From: Thermohalobaculum sp039187815
Lineage (GTDB): Bacteria; Pseudomonadota; Alphaproteobacteria; Rhodobacterales; Rhodobacteraceae
NCBI GenBank assembly: GCA_039187815.1
Contig: JBCCZI010000002.1
Location: 1-64,000, forward strand
Direction: 5' to 3'
Length of the DNA: 64,000 bases
Shown: positions 25,976 to 33,694 of the stretch, piece by piece
How the letters are laid out: each line of letters begins with the position of its first letter
How positions within the stretch are numbered: position 1 is the stretch's first letter
The notes under the pieces: generated by a model
Told to the model about the DNA's origin: nothing
Database searches by the model: none
What the model saw: the letters and a program-made list of their open reading frames with translations, nothing else
Made by a program: the position numbers and the translations under genes

Positions 25976-27284
25976 CGGCACGGTCCATATTGTCGGCGCG
26001 GGGCTGGCCGGGCTCTCCGCAGCCGTGCAGTTGGTCGCCGCAGGCCGTCAGGTCGCGCTTTACGAGGCACAGGGCCATGCCGGCGGGCGCTGTCGCAGCT
26101 TCTACGATCCGCGGCTCGAGCGCGAGATCGACAACGGAAACCACCTGGTGCTGAGCGGCAACCGCTCGGTGCGCGCCTATCTCAAACGGATTGGGGGTGA
26201 GGCGGGCCTGGTGCCCGAGCCCCGGGCCGGGTTTGCCTTTGTCGATCTGGCGACCCAGCGCCGCTGGCAGGTCGAGATCAACAATGGCCGTTTGCCCTTC
26301 TGGGTGGCCGACCCGGCGCGGCGGATCCCGGACACGCGGATCAGCGATTACCTCTCTGGCGCCCGCTTGGCCTTGGCGCGGCCAGAGACCACCGTGGCCC
26401 AGGCGATCCCCGACCGCGGGCCGATCTGGACCCGGTTTTGGGAGCCGCTGACGCTGGCAGCCATCAACACGACGCCCGAGCGGGCCTCGGCCCGACTGTT
26501 GTGGCGCGTCTTGGCCGAAACCTTCCTGAAAGGCGGTCGCGAGGCCCGGCCGATGCTGGCGCCAAGCGGTCTCGGACACGCGCTGGTTGCCCCGGCGGTC
26601 GCCTGGCTCGCCGAACGCGGTGTCGCGGTCCAGCATGGCCGAGTGCTGCGCGGTCTCGACCGCGCCGACGGGCGCGTGTCCGGCCTGCGCTTTGCCGATG
26701 GCGATGTGCCGATCGGGCCCGGGGACGCCGTGGTTCTCGCGCTGTCGCCGTCGCGCTTGCGAGCGGTGCTGCCCGAGATCGATGTGCCGGAGGATGCCTG
26801 CTCGATCCTGAACGCGTTCTTCCGGGTGCCGGAGACGGCAGTGGGCATGCTCGAGATGCGGCCCATGGTCCTGGGCGTGCTGTCGGCAACCACCCACTGG
26901 ATTTTCCGCCGGGGCGATGTGGTCAGCCTCACGGTCTCGGCGTCGGATGCGCTCGGCCTCGATGGAGCCGATCCGGACACACTGCTCCCAAAGCTTTGGG
27001 ACGAAACCCGTGCAGCCCTTGGCCTTTCTACCGGGTTGCGATACATCGCCGCAAGGGTGAACAAGGAAAGACGTGCCACGTTCGACCAGTCGCCAGCCGG
27101 TGTTGCGCGCCGGCCGAGCGCCAAGACGCCCCTAACCAATCTCTGGTTGGCGGGGGATGCCACCGATACGGGCCTGCCCGCGACGATCGAGGGCGCGATC
27201 CGGTCGGGGGAGGTCGCGGCCAGACTGGCTCTCGGAGGGCTGCGGGCGCCATCGAAGCGGGCCGAGTCCGCGCGTGCCGAGTAG
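25968..27284 (+). CDS. hpnE: hydroxysqualene dehydroxylase HpnE (FAD-dependent)
   Basis: A 438-residue flavoprotein with an N-terminal FAD loop HIVGAGLAGLSAAVQL, the acidic ribose-binding end in ALYEAQGHAGGRCRSF, and a C-terminal FAD block LWLAGDATDTGLPATIEGA. DNGNHLVLSGN and ALNTTPE-like LAAINTTPE blocks are typical of HpnE. It performs the last reductive step to squalene. Start ATG 25968 lies inside hpnD. Upstream in-frame codons to 25929 are hpnD coding sequence. Shc starts 178 bp later, possibly with its own leader. Confidence 0.92.
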   Translation: MADGTVHIVGAGLAGLSAAVQLVAAGRQVALYEAQGHAGGRCRSFYDPRLEREIDNGNHLVLSGNRSVRAYLKRIGGEAGLVPEPRAGFAFVDLATQRRWQVEINNGRLPFWVADPARRIPDTRISDYLSGARLALARPETTVAQAIPDRGPIWTRFWEPLTLAAINTTPERASARLLWRVLAETFLKGGREARPMLAPSGLGHALVAPAVAWLAERGVAVQHGRVLRGLDRADGRVSGLRFADGDVPIGPGDAVVLALSPSRLRAVLPEIDVPEDACSILNAFFRVPETAVGMLEMRPMVLGVLSATTHWIFRRGDVVSLTVSASDALGLDGADPDTLLPKLWDETRAALGLSTGLRYIAARVNKERRATFDQSPAGVARRPSAKTPLTNLWLAGDATDTGLPATIEGAIRSGEVAARLALGGLRAPSKRAESARAE

Positions 27285-27462
27285 GACGAAAGACACAAGG
27301 AGGACAACAGAGCGCGAGCGGGCTTGAACGCGCCGCTGAGTGACACCAAACCGGAACCCAGCCGGTCAGCACCCACGGGAGACCAAACACTCTGGGGCAG
27401 ACGGTGAGGCAGAGAGAGCACAGACCGCCGGCACAGGCGGAACGGGGCACGGGACGAGGAAG

Positions 27463-29427
27463 ATGAACACGCACGTCACACCCGACACCCGGGCGGCCAC
27501 GCCCGATCGCCAGTTTCTGCAGAGCCTGATTGGCGAGCAGTCCGAGAAACTCTGGGCCCTTCAGCGTGAGGACGGGCACATCGTGTTCGAGCTCGAGGCT
27601 GACTGCACGATCCCTTCGGAATACGTCCTGCTGCGCCATTTCCTGGGCGAGATCGACCCTGCGCGCGAGGAGCGGCTGGCCCGCTATATCCGCGGTGTGC
27701 AGAACGAGGACGGCTCCTGGCCGCTGTTCCATGACGGCGCCGGCAATGTCTCGGCGACCGTGAAAGCATACTGGGCGCTGAAGCTGATCGGCGACCACCC
27801 GGATGCGCGGCATATGGCCCGCGCGCGGAGCTGGCTGCTGGGGCAGGGTGGCGCCGCCAAGGCCAATGTCTTTACCCGGATCATGATGGCGCTCTTTCGC
27901 CAGATCCCCTGGGACGGGATGCCCTGTATGCCGGCCGAGGCGATGCTGATGCCGCGCTGGTTCCCGTTCCACATGTCCAAAATCGCCTATTGGTCGCGGA
28001 CGGTGCTGACCCCGCTGTTGATCCTGTTCGCCAAGCGGGCCGAGGCGGCCAACCCCACGGGGCTCGACATCCGCGAGCTGTTCGTCACACCGCCCGAAGC
28101 GGTGCGCATCTGGCAGGTGAACCCCACGGGCAGCCGGATCGGCGATGCCTTCCTGGTGCTCGACCGCCTGCTGCACCGCATCGAGCCGCATCTGCCCCGC
28201 CGCCCGCGTGAGCGCGCCGTCAAGGAAGCCGAGCAGTTCATGCTGAGCCATCTGAATGGCGAGGATGGGCTGGGCGCGATCTATCCCGCCATGGCCAATG
28301 CCGTGATGGCGCTGCGGGTGCTCGGCTATGCGGATGACAGCCCAGAGATGCAAACCGCACGGGACGCGGTCGAAAAGCTGGTGGTCGAGCGGGACGGGCC
28401 GACCGGGGCCGAGACCTATCTCCAGCCCTGCGTCTCGCCGGTCTGGGACACTTGCCTGGCGGCCCAGGCCTTTCTCGAGGCGGGCATGCGGGACGACCCG
28501 CGGCTGACCCATGCGCTCGACTGGCTGGCCGACAAGCAGATCTTGGATCATGTGGGCGATTGGGCTGTGCGTCGGCCCCATGTGCGCCCGGGCGGCTGGG
28601 CCTTTCAGTACGAGAACCCGGACTATCCGGATGTGGACGACACCGCAGTCGTGATCATGGCCATGCACCGGGCCGATCCAGAGCGCTATGCGACCAACAT
28701 CGCGCGGGCTTGCGAGTGGATCGTCGGCATGCAGTCCCGCTCGGGAGGCTGGGGGGCCTTCGATCCGGAGAACGAGCACTATTATCTGAACTCGATCCCA
28801 TTTGCCGATCATGGAGCGCTGCTGGATCCGCCCACGGTGGATGTGACGGCGCGCTGCGTTGGAGCTCTGGCGCAGGTCGATGCGCAGGCCCATGCAGAGG
28901 CGATCCGCAAGGGCATCGGCTTTATCCGGCGTGCGCAGGAGCCGGATGGGAGCTGGTACGGGCGCTGGGGTGCGAACTACATCTATGGCACCTGGTCGGC
29001 GCTGGTGGCCTTAAACGGGGCGGGCGAGGATATGTCCCAGCCCTATGTACAAAGGGCTGTCGCTTGGCTGAAAGCTCGCCAGCGTGAAGATGGCGGCTGG
29101 GGCGAAGGGATGGAGAGCTATGAGCCTTGGGGGCCGGGTTTTGCCCGGGCATCGACCGCATCGCAGACGGCGTGGGCGCTGCTTGGCCTGATCTCGGCGG
29201 GAGAGGTCGACACCTCTGAGGTCGCGCGCGGCGTGCGCTGGCTGGCGGAGGCGCCGCGGGAGCCCGACGGTCCCCGATGGCAGGAGCGCCATTGGACAGG
29301 CACGGGGTTTCCTAGGGTCTTTTATCTCAAGTACCATGGCTACGCCGCGTTCTTCCCGATTTGGGCGCTCGCGCGCTATGATGCTGTGGCAAATTCAAAT
29401 GATCGCCGGGTGAAATGGGGGATCTGA
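27463..29427 (+). CDS. shc: squalene-hopene cyclase
   Basis: A 654-residue class II triterpene cyclase turning squalene into hopene/hopanol at the inner membrane. The protonating motif DVDDTA lies at residues 390-395. Several QW repeats are visible: QNEDGSWPL, MQSRSGGWGAF, QEPDGSWYGRWG and QREDGGWGEG. FPRVFYLKYHGY is the conserved C-terminal block. ATG 27463 follows GACGAGGAAG; the upstream 41 in-frame codons to 27340 have no family similarity. The 178-bp gap from hpnE holds AAGGAGGA at 27298-27305 but no obvious small gene. Confidence 0.96.
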   Translation: MNTHVTPDTRAATPDRQFLQSLIGEQSEKLWALQREDGHIVFELEADCTIPSEYVLLRHFLGEIDPAREERLARYIRGVQNEDGSWPLFHDGAGNVSATVKAYWALKLIGDHPDARHMARARSWLLGQGGAAKANVFTRIMMALFRQIPWDGMPCMPAEAMLMPRWFPFHMSKIAYWSRTVLTPLLILFAKRAEAANPTGLDIRELFVTPPEAVRIWQVNPTGSRIGDAFLVLDRLLHRIEPHLPRRPRERAVKEAEQFMLSHLNGEDGLGAIYPAMANAVMALRVLGYADDSPEMQTARDAVEKLVVERDGPTGAETYLQPCVSPVWDTCLAAQAFLEAGMRDDPRLTHALDWLADKQILDHVGDWAVRRPHVRPGGWAFQYENPDYPDVDDTAVVIMAMHRADPERYATNIARACEWIVGMQSRSGGWGAFDPENEHYYLNSIPFADHGALLDPPTVDVTARCVGALAQVDAQAHAEAIRKGIGFIRRAQEPDGSWYGRWGANYIYGTWSALVALNGAGEDMSQPYVQRAVAWLKARQREDGGWGEGMESYEPWGPGFARASTASQTAWALLGLISAGEVDTSEVARGVRWLAEAPREPDGPRWQERHWTGTGFPRVFYLKYHGYAAFFPIWALARYDAVANSNDRRVKWGI

Positions 29428-29533
29428 GCGCGCCGGCTCTGCCGGAGAGGTGGGGGATGGCGGGCGTCCCATCCACCCACCCCCGCCCGACATCCCGCGC
29501 TTTCGGCGCTCTTGGTCGCGCGTCCGCATCCCC

Positions 29534-30244
29534 GTGAGCCGATTTGTCCCCTCGGAGCCCAAGCTTGGGATCATCGCCGGGCTCGAGGCGGAGCTCGATG
29601 TGCTCGGGCGTTATAGGCACCACAAACGTGTGATCTGCGGCGCCACCGGAGCCAACGCTCGCCGCACCTCGCGCGCGGCGTTGCGCATGTGGCAGGATGG
29701 CTGTCGGATGCTGCTCTCTTGGGGGCTCGCGGGGGGGCTTGACGACACGCTCGCGCCGGGCGATCTGATCCTGCCGGACGGTGTGGTCGATCCGACTGGC
29801 CGGGTTCATTGGCTGGAAACCGAGGCGTTGGGCGAGCTCGCGGATCCCGAAGACGACACCGCCATGCTGATCGCCGGATCGGACCAGATGGTGACCGAGC
29901 CTGAGGCCAAAGCTGCCCTTGCAAAGGCAAGTGGAGCGGTCGCTGTCGACATGGAAACCCATCACATCGTTCGCATGGCCGAAGAGGCGGCCTTCCCCGC
30001 GCTCGCCATCCGGGCGATCGCAGATCCTGCGGACCGTGCGATCCCGAAGGCCGCGCAAGAGGGCATCGGCCCGGACGGGCGACCTCAGATCGGAAGCGTG
30101 CTGTCGGGCCTTGCGGCGCGCCCTGGGGATCTGCCGGGTCTGCTCGCCCTGCGGCGCGATTACAAGACCGGGCTGGGAGCGCTTCGTGAGGTCGCTCGAA
30201 CAGATGTGATAGAGCGCCTGATCGCTGCCGTGCCGCGCATTTGA
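29534..30244 (+). CDS. hpnG: hopanoid-associated phosphorylase/nucleosidase HpnG
   Basis: A 236-residue protein of the nucleoside phosphorylase/MTA-SAH nucleosidase fold. KLGIIAGLEAE opens the domain, SWGLAGGLDDTLAPGDLIL is the conserved core and AVDMETHHIVRMAEEA holds the family V-D-M-E segment that contacts ribose. HpnG removes adenine from adenosylhopane to give ribosylhopane (or its phosphate). GTG 29534 is preferred because homologues begin near here; ATG 29450 would add 28 unlikely residues. Its substrate is made by HpnH, not found in this window. Confidence 0.86.
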   Translation: MSRFVPSEPKLGIIAGLEAELDVLGRYRHHKRVICGATGANARRTSRAALRMWQDGCRMLLSWGLAGGLDDTLAPGDLILPDGVVDPTGRVHWLETEALGELADPEDDTAMLIAGSDQMVTEPEAKAALAKASGAVAVDMETHHIVRMAEEAAFPALAIRAIADPADRAIPKAAQEGIGPDGRPQIGSVLSGLAARPGDLPGLLALRRDYKTGLGALREVARTDVIERLIAAVPRI

Positions 30245-30298
30245 CGCGTGGCCGGCGTCCACCTCCCCTTCCCCATCAGCCTTACAGTACACCGCTCG

Positions 30299-30348
30299 CC
30301 GCGCGCCGCGGGCATGCCCTTGGCACCCGCGCGACATCCGACGCGGCG
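30299..30348 (+). repeat. dispersed ~50-bp intergenic repeat, copy 5
   Basis: A 50-bp unit starting CCGCGCGCCGCGGGCATG and ending GCGCGACATCCGACGCGGCG, followed by CCTAGAG. Its first 18 bases are identical to copy 1 and its last 21 differ at two positions. TGCCCTTGGCA in the centre is a small perfect hairpin. It lies between hpnG and the FAD-linked oxidase gene. Confidence 0.75.
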
Positions 30349-30410
30349 CCTAGAGCCGGCCCTCATGGCATGGGTTGCGCCTGCGGGCCGCCTCGCTAGT
30401 CTCAGGCCCC

Positions 30411-31856
30411 ATGACCGCGGACCCCACAGCCGATCAGATCTCAGCACTCCATGCACTGCTTGGCGAGCCCGTACCCGGGCCCGTCGAGCCGCGCTATCTC
30501 TCTGAACCGCGCGATCGCTATCACGGAACCGCAGCCAGCGTGCTGCGTCCGCGCTCGACCGCCGAGGTCTCGGCGATCTTGGGCTTTTGCCAAGGCGCGG
30601 GTATCGGCGTCATCCCCTATGCCGGCGGCACCGGGCTTGTCGGCGGGCAACTGACCGAGCGCGGGCCGCAGCCGGTCCTGCTCTCGCTTGAGCGTATGGA
30701 CACCATCCGTGCCGTCTCGGCCGAAGACGACTGCCTGGTGGCCGAGGCCGGCGTGATCCTGGCCGATGTGCAGGCCGCAGCCGAGGCGGCGGGCCGGCTC
30801 TTCCCGCTCTCGCTCGCGGCCGAGGGGTCTTGCCGGATCGGTGGCAATCTTGCGACCAATGCGGGCGGTGTGCAGGTGCTGCGTTACGGCACCATGCGCG
30901 AGCTTTGCCTCGGCATCGAGGCCGTACTGCCCGATGGATCGATACATCACGGCCTGCGCCGGCTGCGCAAGGACAACATGGGTTACGACCTGCGCCATTT
31001 GTTGATCGGGTCCGAAGGCACGCTCGGGGTCATCACGGCCGCGGTCTTGCGCCTCCATCCCCGTCCTGGTGAGACGCTCACGGCCATGATCGCGGTGCCC
31101 GAGCCGGCGGCGGCTGTCACGCTCTTGCATCGGCTGCGCGATCGCCTCGGCGACGGCATCTCGGCCTTCGAGCTGATCTCGGCCCGGGCGATGGCGTTCT
31201 TGGCCGAGCATTTCGCGGACCGGGCCGATCCGCTCGAGAGCCGGCCCGCCTGGCGGGTGCTGATGGATATCGGAGCGCCCTCTGGCACCCATCTGCGCGA
31301 CCGGGTCGAGGCGGCGCTCGGCGATGCGCTCGAGGCAGGGCTCGCCACCGATGGCACGATCGCCGCCTCCGAGGCGCAAGCTCAGGCGATGTGGTGGCTC
31401 CGCGAGCACATTCCAGAGGCCAATCGCCGGGTCGGCGCCATTGCCAGCCATGATATGTCGGTGCCCACGGGCCAGATCGCGGCCTTCATTGCCGAGGGGA
31501 ATCGTCTGTTGGCCCGTCTCGCGCCCGAGCTGCGGATCAACTGCTTTGGCCATATCGGCGATGGCAATCTGCACTACAACATCTTCCCTCCCGAAGGCGA
31601 GGACAAGCGCGACTGGGCGCATCGTCGCGAGGAGGTCACCGGCGCTCTGCACGCGCTAACCCACACGCTTGGCGGGTCGATTTCGGCGGAGCACGGAATC
31701 GGGCGGGCCAAGCGTCAAGACTTGCAGCGGTTCGGGGATCCGACCAAGTTGGCCGCCATGCGCAGCATCAAACGCGCCTTCGATCCGGCGGGGATCATGA
31801 ACCCGGGCGCGGTGTTGCATGAGGGTCCGCTGCTCGGTGAAACGGCGGCCCGATGA
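30411..31856 (+). CDS. FAD-binding oxidoreductase of the D-lactate/D-2-hydroxyglutarate dehydrogenase type
   Basis: A 481-residue VAO-fold flavoprotein. VIPYAGGTGLVGG and GGNLATNAGGVQVLRYG hold the FAD pyrophosphate loops, and GSEGTLGVITAAVLRLHP closes the FAD domain. The C-terminal FAD-oxidase domain has CFGHIGDGNLHYNIFPP (metal-binding His) and SISAEHGIGRAKR. This fits D-2-hydroxyglutarate, D-lactate or glycolate (GlcD) dehydrogenases; substrate is not decided by sequence. Start ATG 30411. It converges on cspA. Confidence 0.89.
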   Translation: MTADPTADQISALHALLGEPVPGPVEPRYLSEPRDRYHGTAASVLRPRSTAEVSAILGFCQGAGIGVIPYAGGTGLVGGQLTERGPQPVLLSLERMDTIRAVSAEDDCLVAEAGVILADVQAAAEAAGRLFPLSLAAEGSCRIGGNLATNAGGVQVLRYGTMRELCLGIEAVLPDGSIHHGLRRLRKDNMGYDLRHLLIGSEGTLGVITAAVLRLHPRPGETLTAMIAVPEPAAAVTLLHRLRDRLGDGISAFELISARAMAFLAEHFADRADPLESRPAWRVLMDIGAPSGTHLRDRVEAALGDALEAGLATDGTIAASEAQAQAMWWLREHIPEANRRVGAIASHDMSVPTGQIAAFIAEGNRLLARLAPELRINCFGHIGDGNLHYNIFPPEGEDKRDWAHRREEVTGALHALTHTLGGSISAEHGIGRAKRQDLQRFGDPTKLAAMRSIKRAFDPAGIMNPGAVLHEGPLLGETAAR

Positions 31857-31877
31857 GGCCGCCGCTGCGTCTTTGTC

Positions 31878-31895
31878 GGGCGCGCATGCGCGCCC
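31878..31895. terminator. perfect 18-bp GC palindrome between convergent genes
   Basis: GGGCGCGCATGCGCGCCC equals its own reverse complement. It lies between the stops of the FAD-linked oxidase (31856) and cspA (31909). A bidirectional terminator is likely, although no T-run follows on either strand. Confidence 0.45.
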
Positions 31896-31908
31896 GGGAG
31901 ATCGGGCC

Positions 31909-32115
31909 TCAGATCTTGCGCAGATCGTCCGCCATCGGCCGGCCATCGCGGCCCGAGCGGATTTCAAAAGCCACTTTCTCGTTGTCCTTCAAGCCTTCCA
32001 TCCCCGCAGCGCGTACCGCGGTGATATGCACGAACACGTCCTTGCCGCCTTCGTCGGGGGCAATGAAGCCATACCCCTTCTCTGCGTTGAACCACTTCAC
32101 GGTTCCCGTCGCCAT
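31909..32115 (-). CDS. cspA: cold shock protein, CspA family
   Basis: A 68-residue single cold-shock domain that binds single-stranded RNA and DNA. TGTVKWFNAEKGYGFI is the RNP1-type motif and DVFVHITAV the RNP2 motif. Start ATG 32115 is preceded by GAGGACGG. The gap of 216 bp to the divergent miaA start could hold a long structured leader, as cold-shock genes often have, but none was resolved. The upstream in-frame Met at 32163 gives residues unlike the family. Confidence 0.95.
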   Translation of the reverse strand: MATGTVKWFNAEKGYGFIAPDEGGKDVFVHITAVRAAGMEGLKDNEKVAFEIRSGRDGRPMADDLRKI

Positions 32116-32331
32116 CTCGTCCGTCCTCTTCGTCGCCGGGCGCATAACCCAGGTTGGCTGCATTGCACGCCCGCTCCCGTGGGCAAGCAGTTCTGAACAA
32201 CGCCCCAGCCATAAACAGACCCGGGGAAGAAGACGAGACGGCCAACCTGCGCGAGTGAGCGCAGGGCGTTTGTACGCGATTCCGGACTGTCGCGCAATGA
32301 AGCAGCGCCACGAGTCTGGGGCGTCAGACCA

Positions 32332-33258
32332 TTGAAAGGGCCAATTCGTGTACTTTTAGCCGGTCCGACCGCGTCCGGCAAATCCAAGTTGGCCTTGGCA
32401 TTTGCCGAGAAAACCCAAGCCATCGTTGTCAATGCGGACAGCCAGCAAGTCTATGATGGCTGGCAGGTGCTCTCGGCACGGCCAGGGCCGGAGGATCTGG
32501 CACGGGCGGAGCACAGGCTCTATGGCCATGTCCCGCTCGAAGCGGATTACTCTGCCGGGGCGTGGCTCCGCGACTGCCGGTCTGTGTTGGCCGAGGCAGA
32601 GGGCAGGGCCATCATCGTGGTCGGCGGCACCGGGCTCTACTTCAAGGCCTTGACCGAGGGGATTGCGCCGATCCCGCTGGTGCCAGCGGCTCTTCGGCGC
32701 CGCGGCGAGGCGGAGCTCGAGGCCTTGGGGCTCGGTGCTTTTGCCGAGGCATTGGCGGCACGAGACCCGGCCACGGCAGCCGTGCTGGACATGGCCAATC
32801 CTGCGCGGGTGCTGCGGGCCTGGGAGGTGCTGGAGCACACCGGTTATGGGCTTGCGAGTTGGCGGGCGCGCACCGAGCCGGCCCTGTTGCCGCGTGCGGC
32901 TTGCCGGGCGCTTTGCCTCGCCCCGCCCAGGGAGTGGCTCTATGCGCGCTGTGAGGCGAGGTTTGATGCGATGATGGCCGCGGGCGCGTTGGAGGAGGTG
33001 CGCGCTGTCCAAGCGCGGGGGCTCGCGCCGTCGTCGCCGGGCTTGAAAGCCCTGGGTGCGCCGGAGTTGGCCGCCTATCTTGGCGGTCACGCGAGCTTGG
33101 AGGAGGCTGTGGCAGCGGCCAAGACGGCGACGCGGCGCTATGCCAAACGCCAGCTGACTTGGGGGCGCAACCAGATGGCCGCCTGGCAACAGATAGAGAT
33201 GCCGCTCGACGCGGCGGCGACGGCGGTGCTGGCCGCGGATCTTGCCGGACCAGGATGA
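32332..33258 (+). CDS. miaA: tRNA dimethylallyltransferase
   Basis: Adds a dimethylallyl group from DMAPP to A37 of tRNAs reading UNN codons. The 308-residue protein has the P-loop GPTASGKS at 11-18, VNADSQQVYDGW, IIVVGGTGLYFKALTEG and the C-terminal TRRYAKRQLTWGRNQ. The start appears to be TTG 32332, the only start before the P-loop in a sensible position. The tRNA-Leu(UAA) of this window, with A37 and A36, is an expected substrate. A dispersed repeat begins 21 bp after the stop. Confidence 0.93.
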   Translation: MKGPIRVLLAGPTASGKSKLALAFAEKTQAIVVNADSQQVYDGWQVLSARPGPEDLARAEHRLYGHVPLEADYSAGAWLRDCRSVLAEAEGRAIIVVGGTGLYFKALTEGIAPIPLVPAALRRRGEAELEALGLGAFAEALAARDPATAAVLDMANPARVLRAWEVLEHTGYGLASWRARTEPALLPRAACRALCLAPPREWLYARCEARFDAMMAAGALEEVRAVQARGLAPSSPGLKALGAPELAAYLGGHASLEEAVAAAKTATRRYAKRQLTWGRNQMAAWQQIEMPLDAAATAVLAADLAGPG

Positions 33259-33279
33259 CACAGGTGGTCGGCTCGGGAG

Positions 33280-33330
33280 CGCCGCGTCTGCGGTTCCGCC
33301 TTTGGCTTGGCGGTCGCGCGCGGCGGGCGG
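33280..33330 (-). repeat. dispersed ~50-bp intergenic repeat, copy 6
   Basis: On the minus strand a 51-bp unit starts CCGCCCGCCGCGCGCGACC and ends GAACCGCAGACGCGGCG, followed by CTCCCGAG. The centre pairs as CCGCC...GGCGG. It is the most diverged of the six clear copies. It lies between miaA and the ilv control region. Confidence 0.55.
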
Positions 33331-33498
33331 CGACTGTTGCGCTTGGTGGCGTCTGGGCGAGGGGCGGCCGTGCATCTCGGGGCTTTCGGCGCCAGGGCCA
33401 GCGGAATGCGGGGCGGGTCTCGCCAGGCCCGATCAGGCGGTGCCGCACGAAAATGTCGTTGGCGATGCTGCAATGCGAGATTCCTTGCGCAGAGGCGG

Positions 33499-33526
33499 TT
33501 GACGGCTGCCGGTTCTGTGGTATGAG
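33499..33526 (+). promoter_or_regulatory. promoter of the ilv attenuator and operon (predicted)
   Basis: TTGACG at 33499-33504 and TATGAG at 33521-33526 are separated by 16 bp and resemble sigma-70 -35 and -10 boxes. A start near 33533 would place the Val/Leu/Ile leader peptide about 20 nt from the 5' end. Confidence 0.5.
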
Positions 33527-33554
33527 CAAAGCAACGAAACTGATGGAGACGGAT

Positions 33555-33602
33555 ATGGTCGTCCTTATCGTATTCGATGCGCGCGGGGATCGAGGGGTCT
33601 GA
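33555..33602 (+). CDS. ilv leader peptide (attenuation control)
   Basis: A 15-codon frame ATG GTC GTC CTT ATC GTA... encodes MVVLIVFDARGDRGV. Five of residues 2-6 are branched-chain amino acids, the end products of the operon. GGAG lies 6 bp before the ATG. A GC-rich hairpin with a T-run follows 24 bp after the stop and ilvB starts 92 bp after it. This is the layout of classical attenuation: ribosome stalling at Val/Leu/Ile codons when charged tRNA is scarce favours readthrough. A longer in-frame version from ATG 33522 (26 residues) is possible. Confidence 0.83.
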   Translation: MVVLIVFDARGDRGV

Positions 33603-33626
33603 ACACCTCACGATGGACGCGCGCTT

Positions 33627-33649
33627 GGGCCCCGGACGGGGCCCTTTTT
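33627..33649 (+). terminator. rho-independent terminator of the ilv attenuator
   Basis: A perfect 7-bp stem GGGCCCC/GGGGCCC around the loop GGAC is followed at once by TTTTT. It sits between the leader peptide and ilvB. A competing antiterminator could use the GCGCGC segments near 33576 and 33617, but this was not resolved by folding. Confidence 0.85.
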
Positions 33650-33694
33650 GTTGGTGACGACAAGGCGACCCATGGCCTGCACTGGAGAGAACCG

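Noticed and set aside
27028..28893. A 621-codon open frame antisense to the squalene-hopene cyclase and hpnE genes
   Set aside because: High GC keeps antisense frames open; composition is His/Arg/Pro-rich and there is no family similarity, while the sense strand has clear motifs.
32116..32331. Cold-shock thermosensor leader upstream of cspA
   Set aside because: The gap is long enough, but no defined structure or promoter could be fixed without folding, so it is not called.
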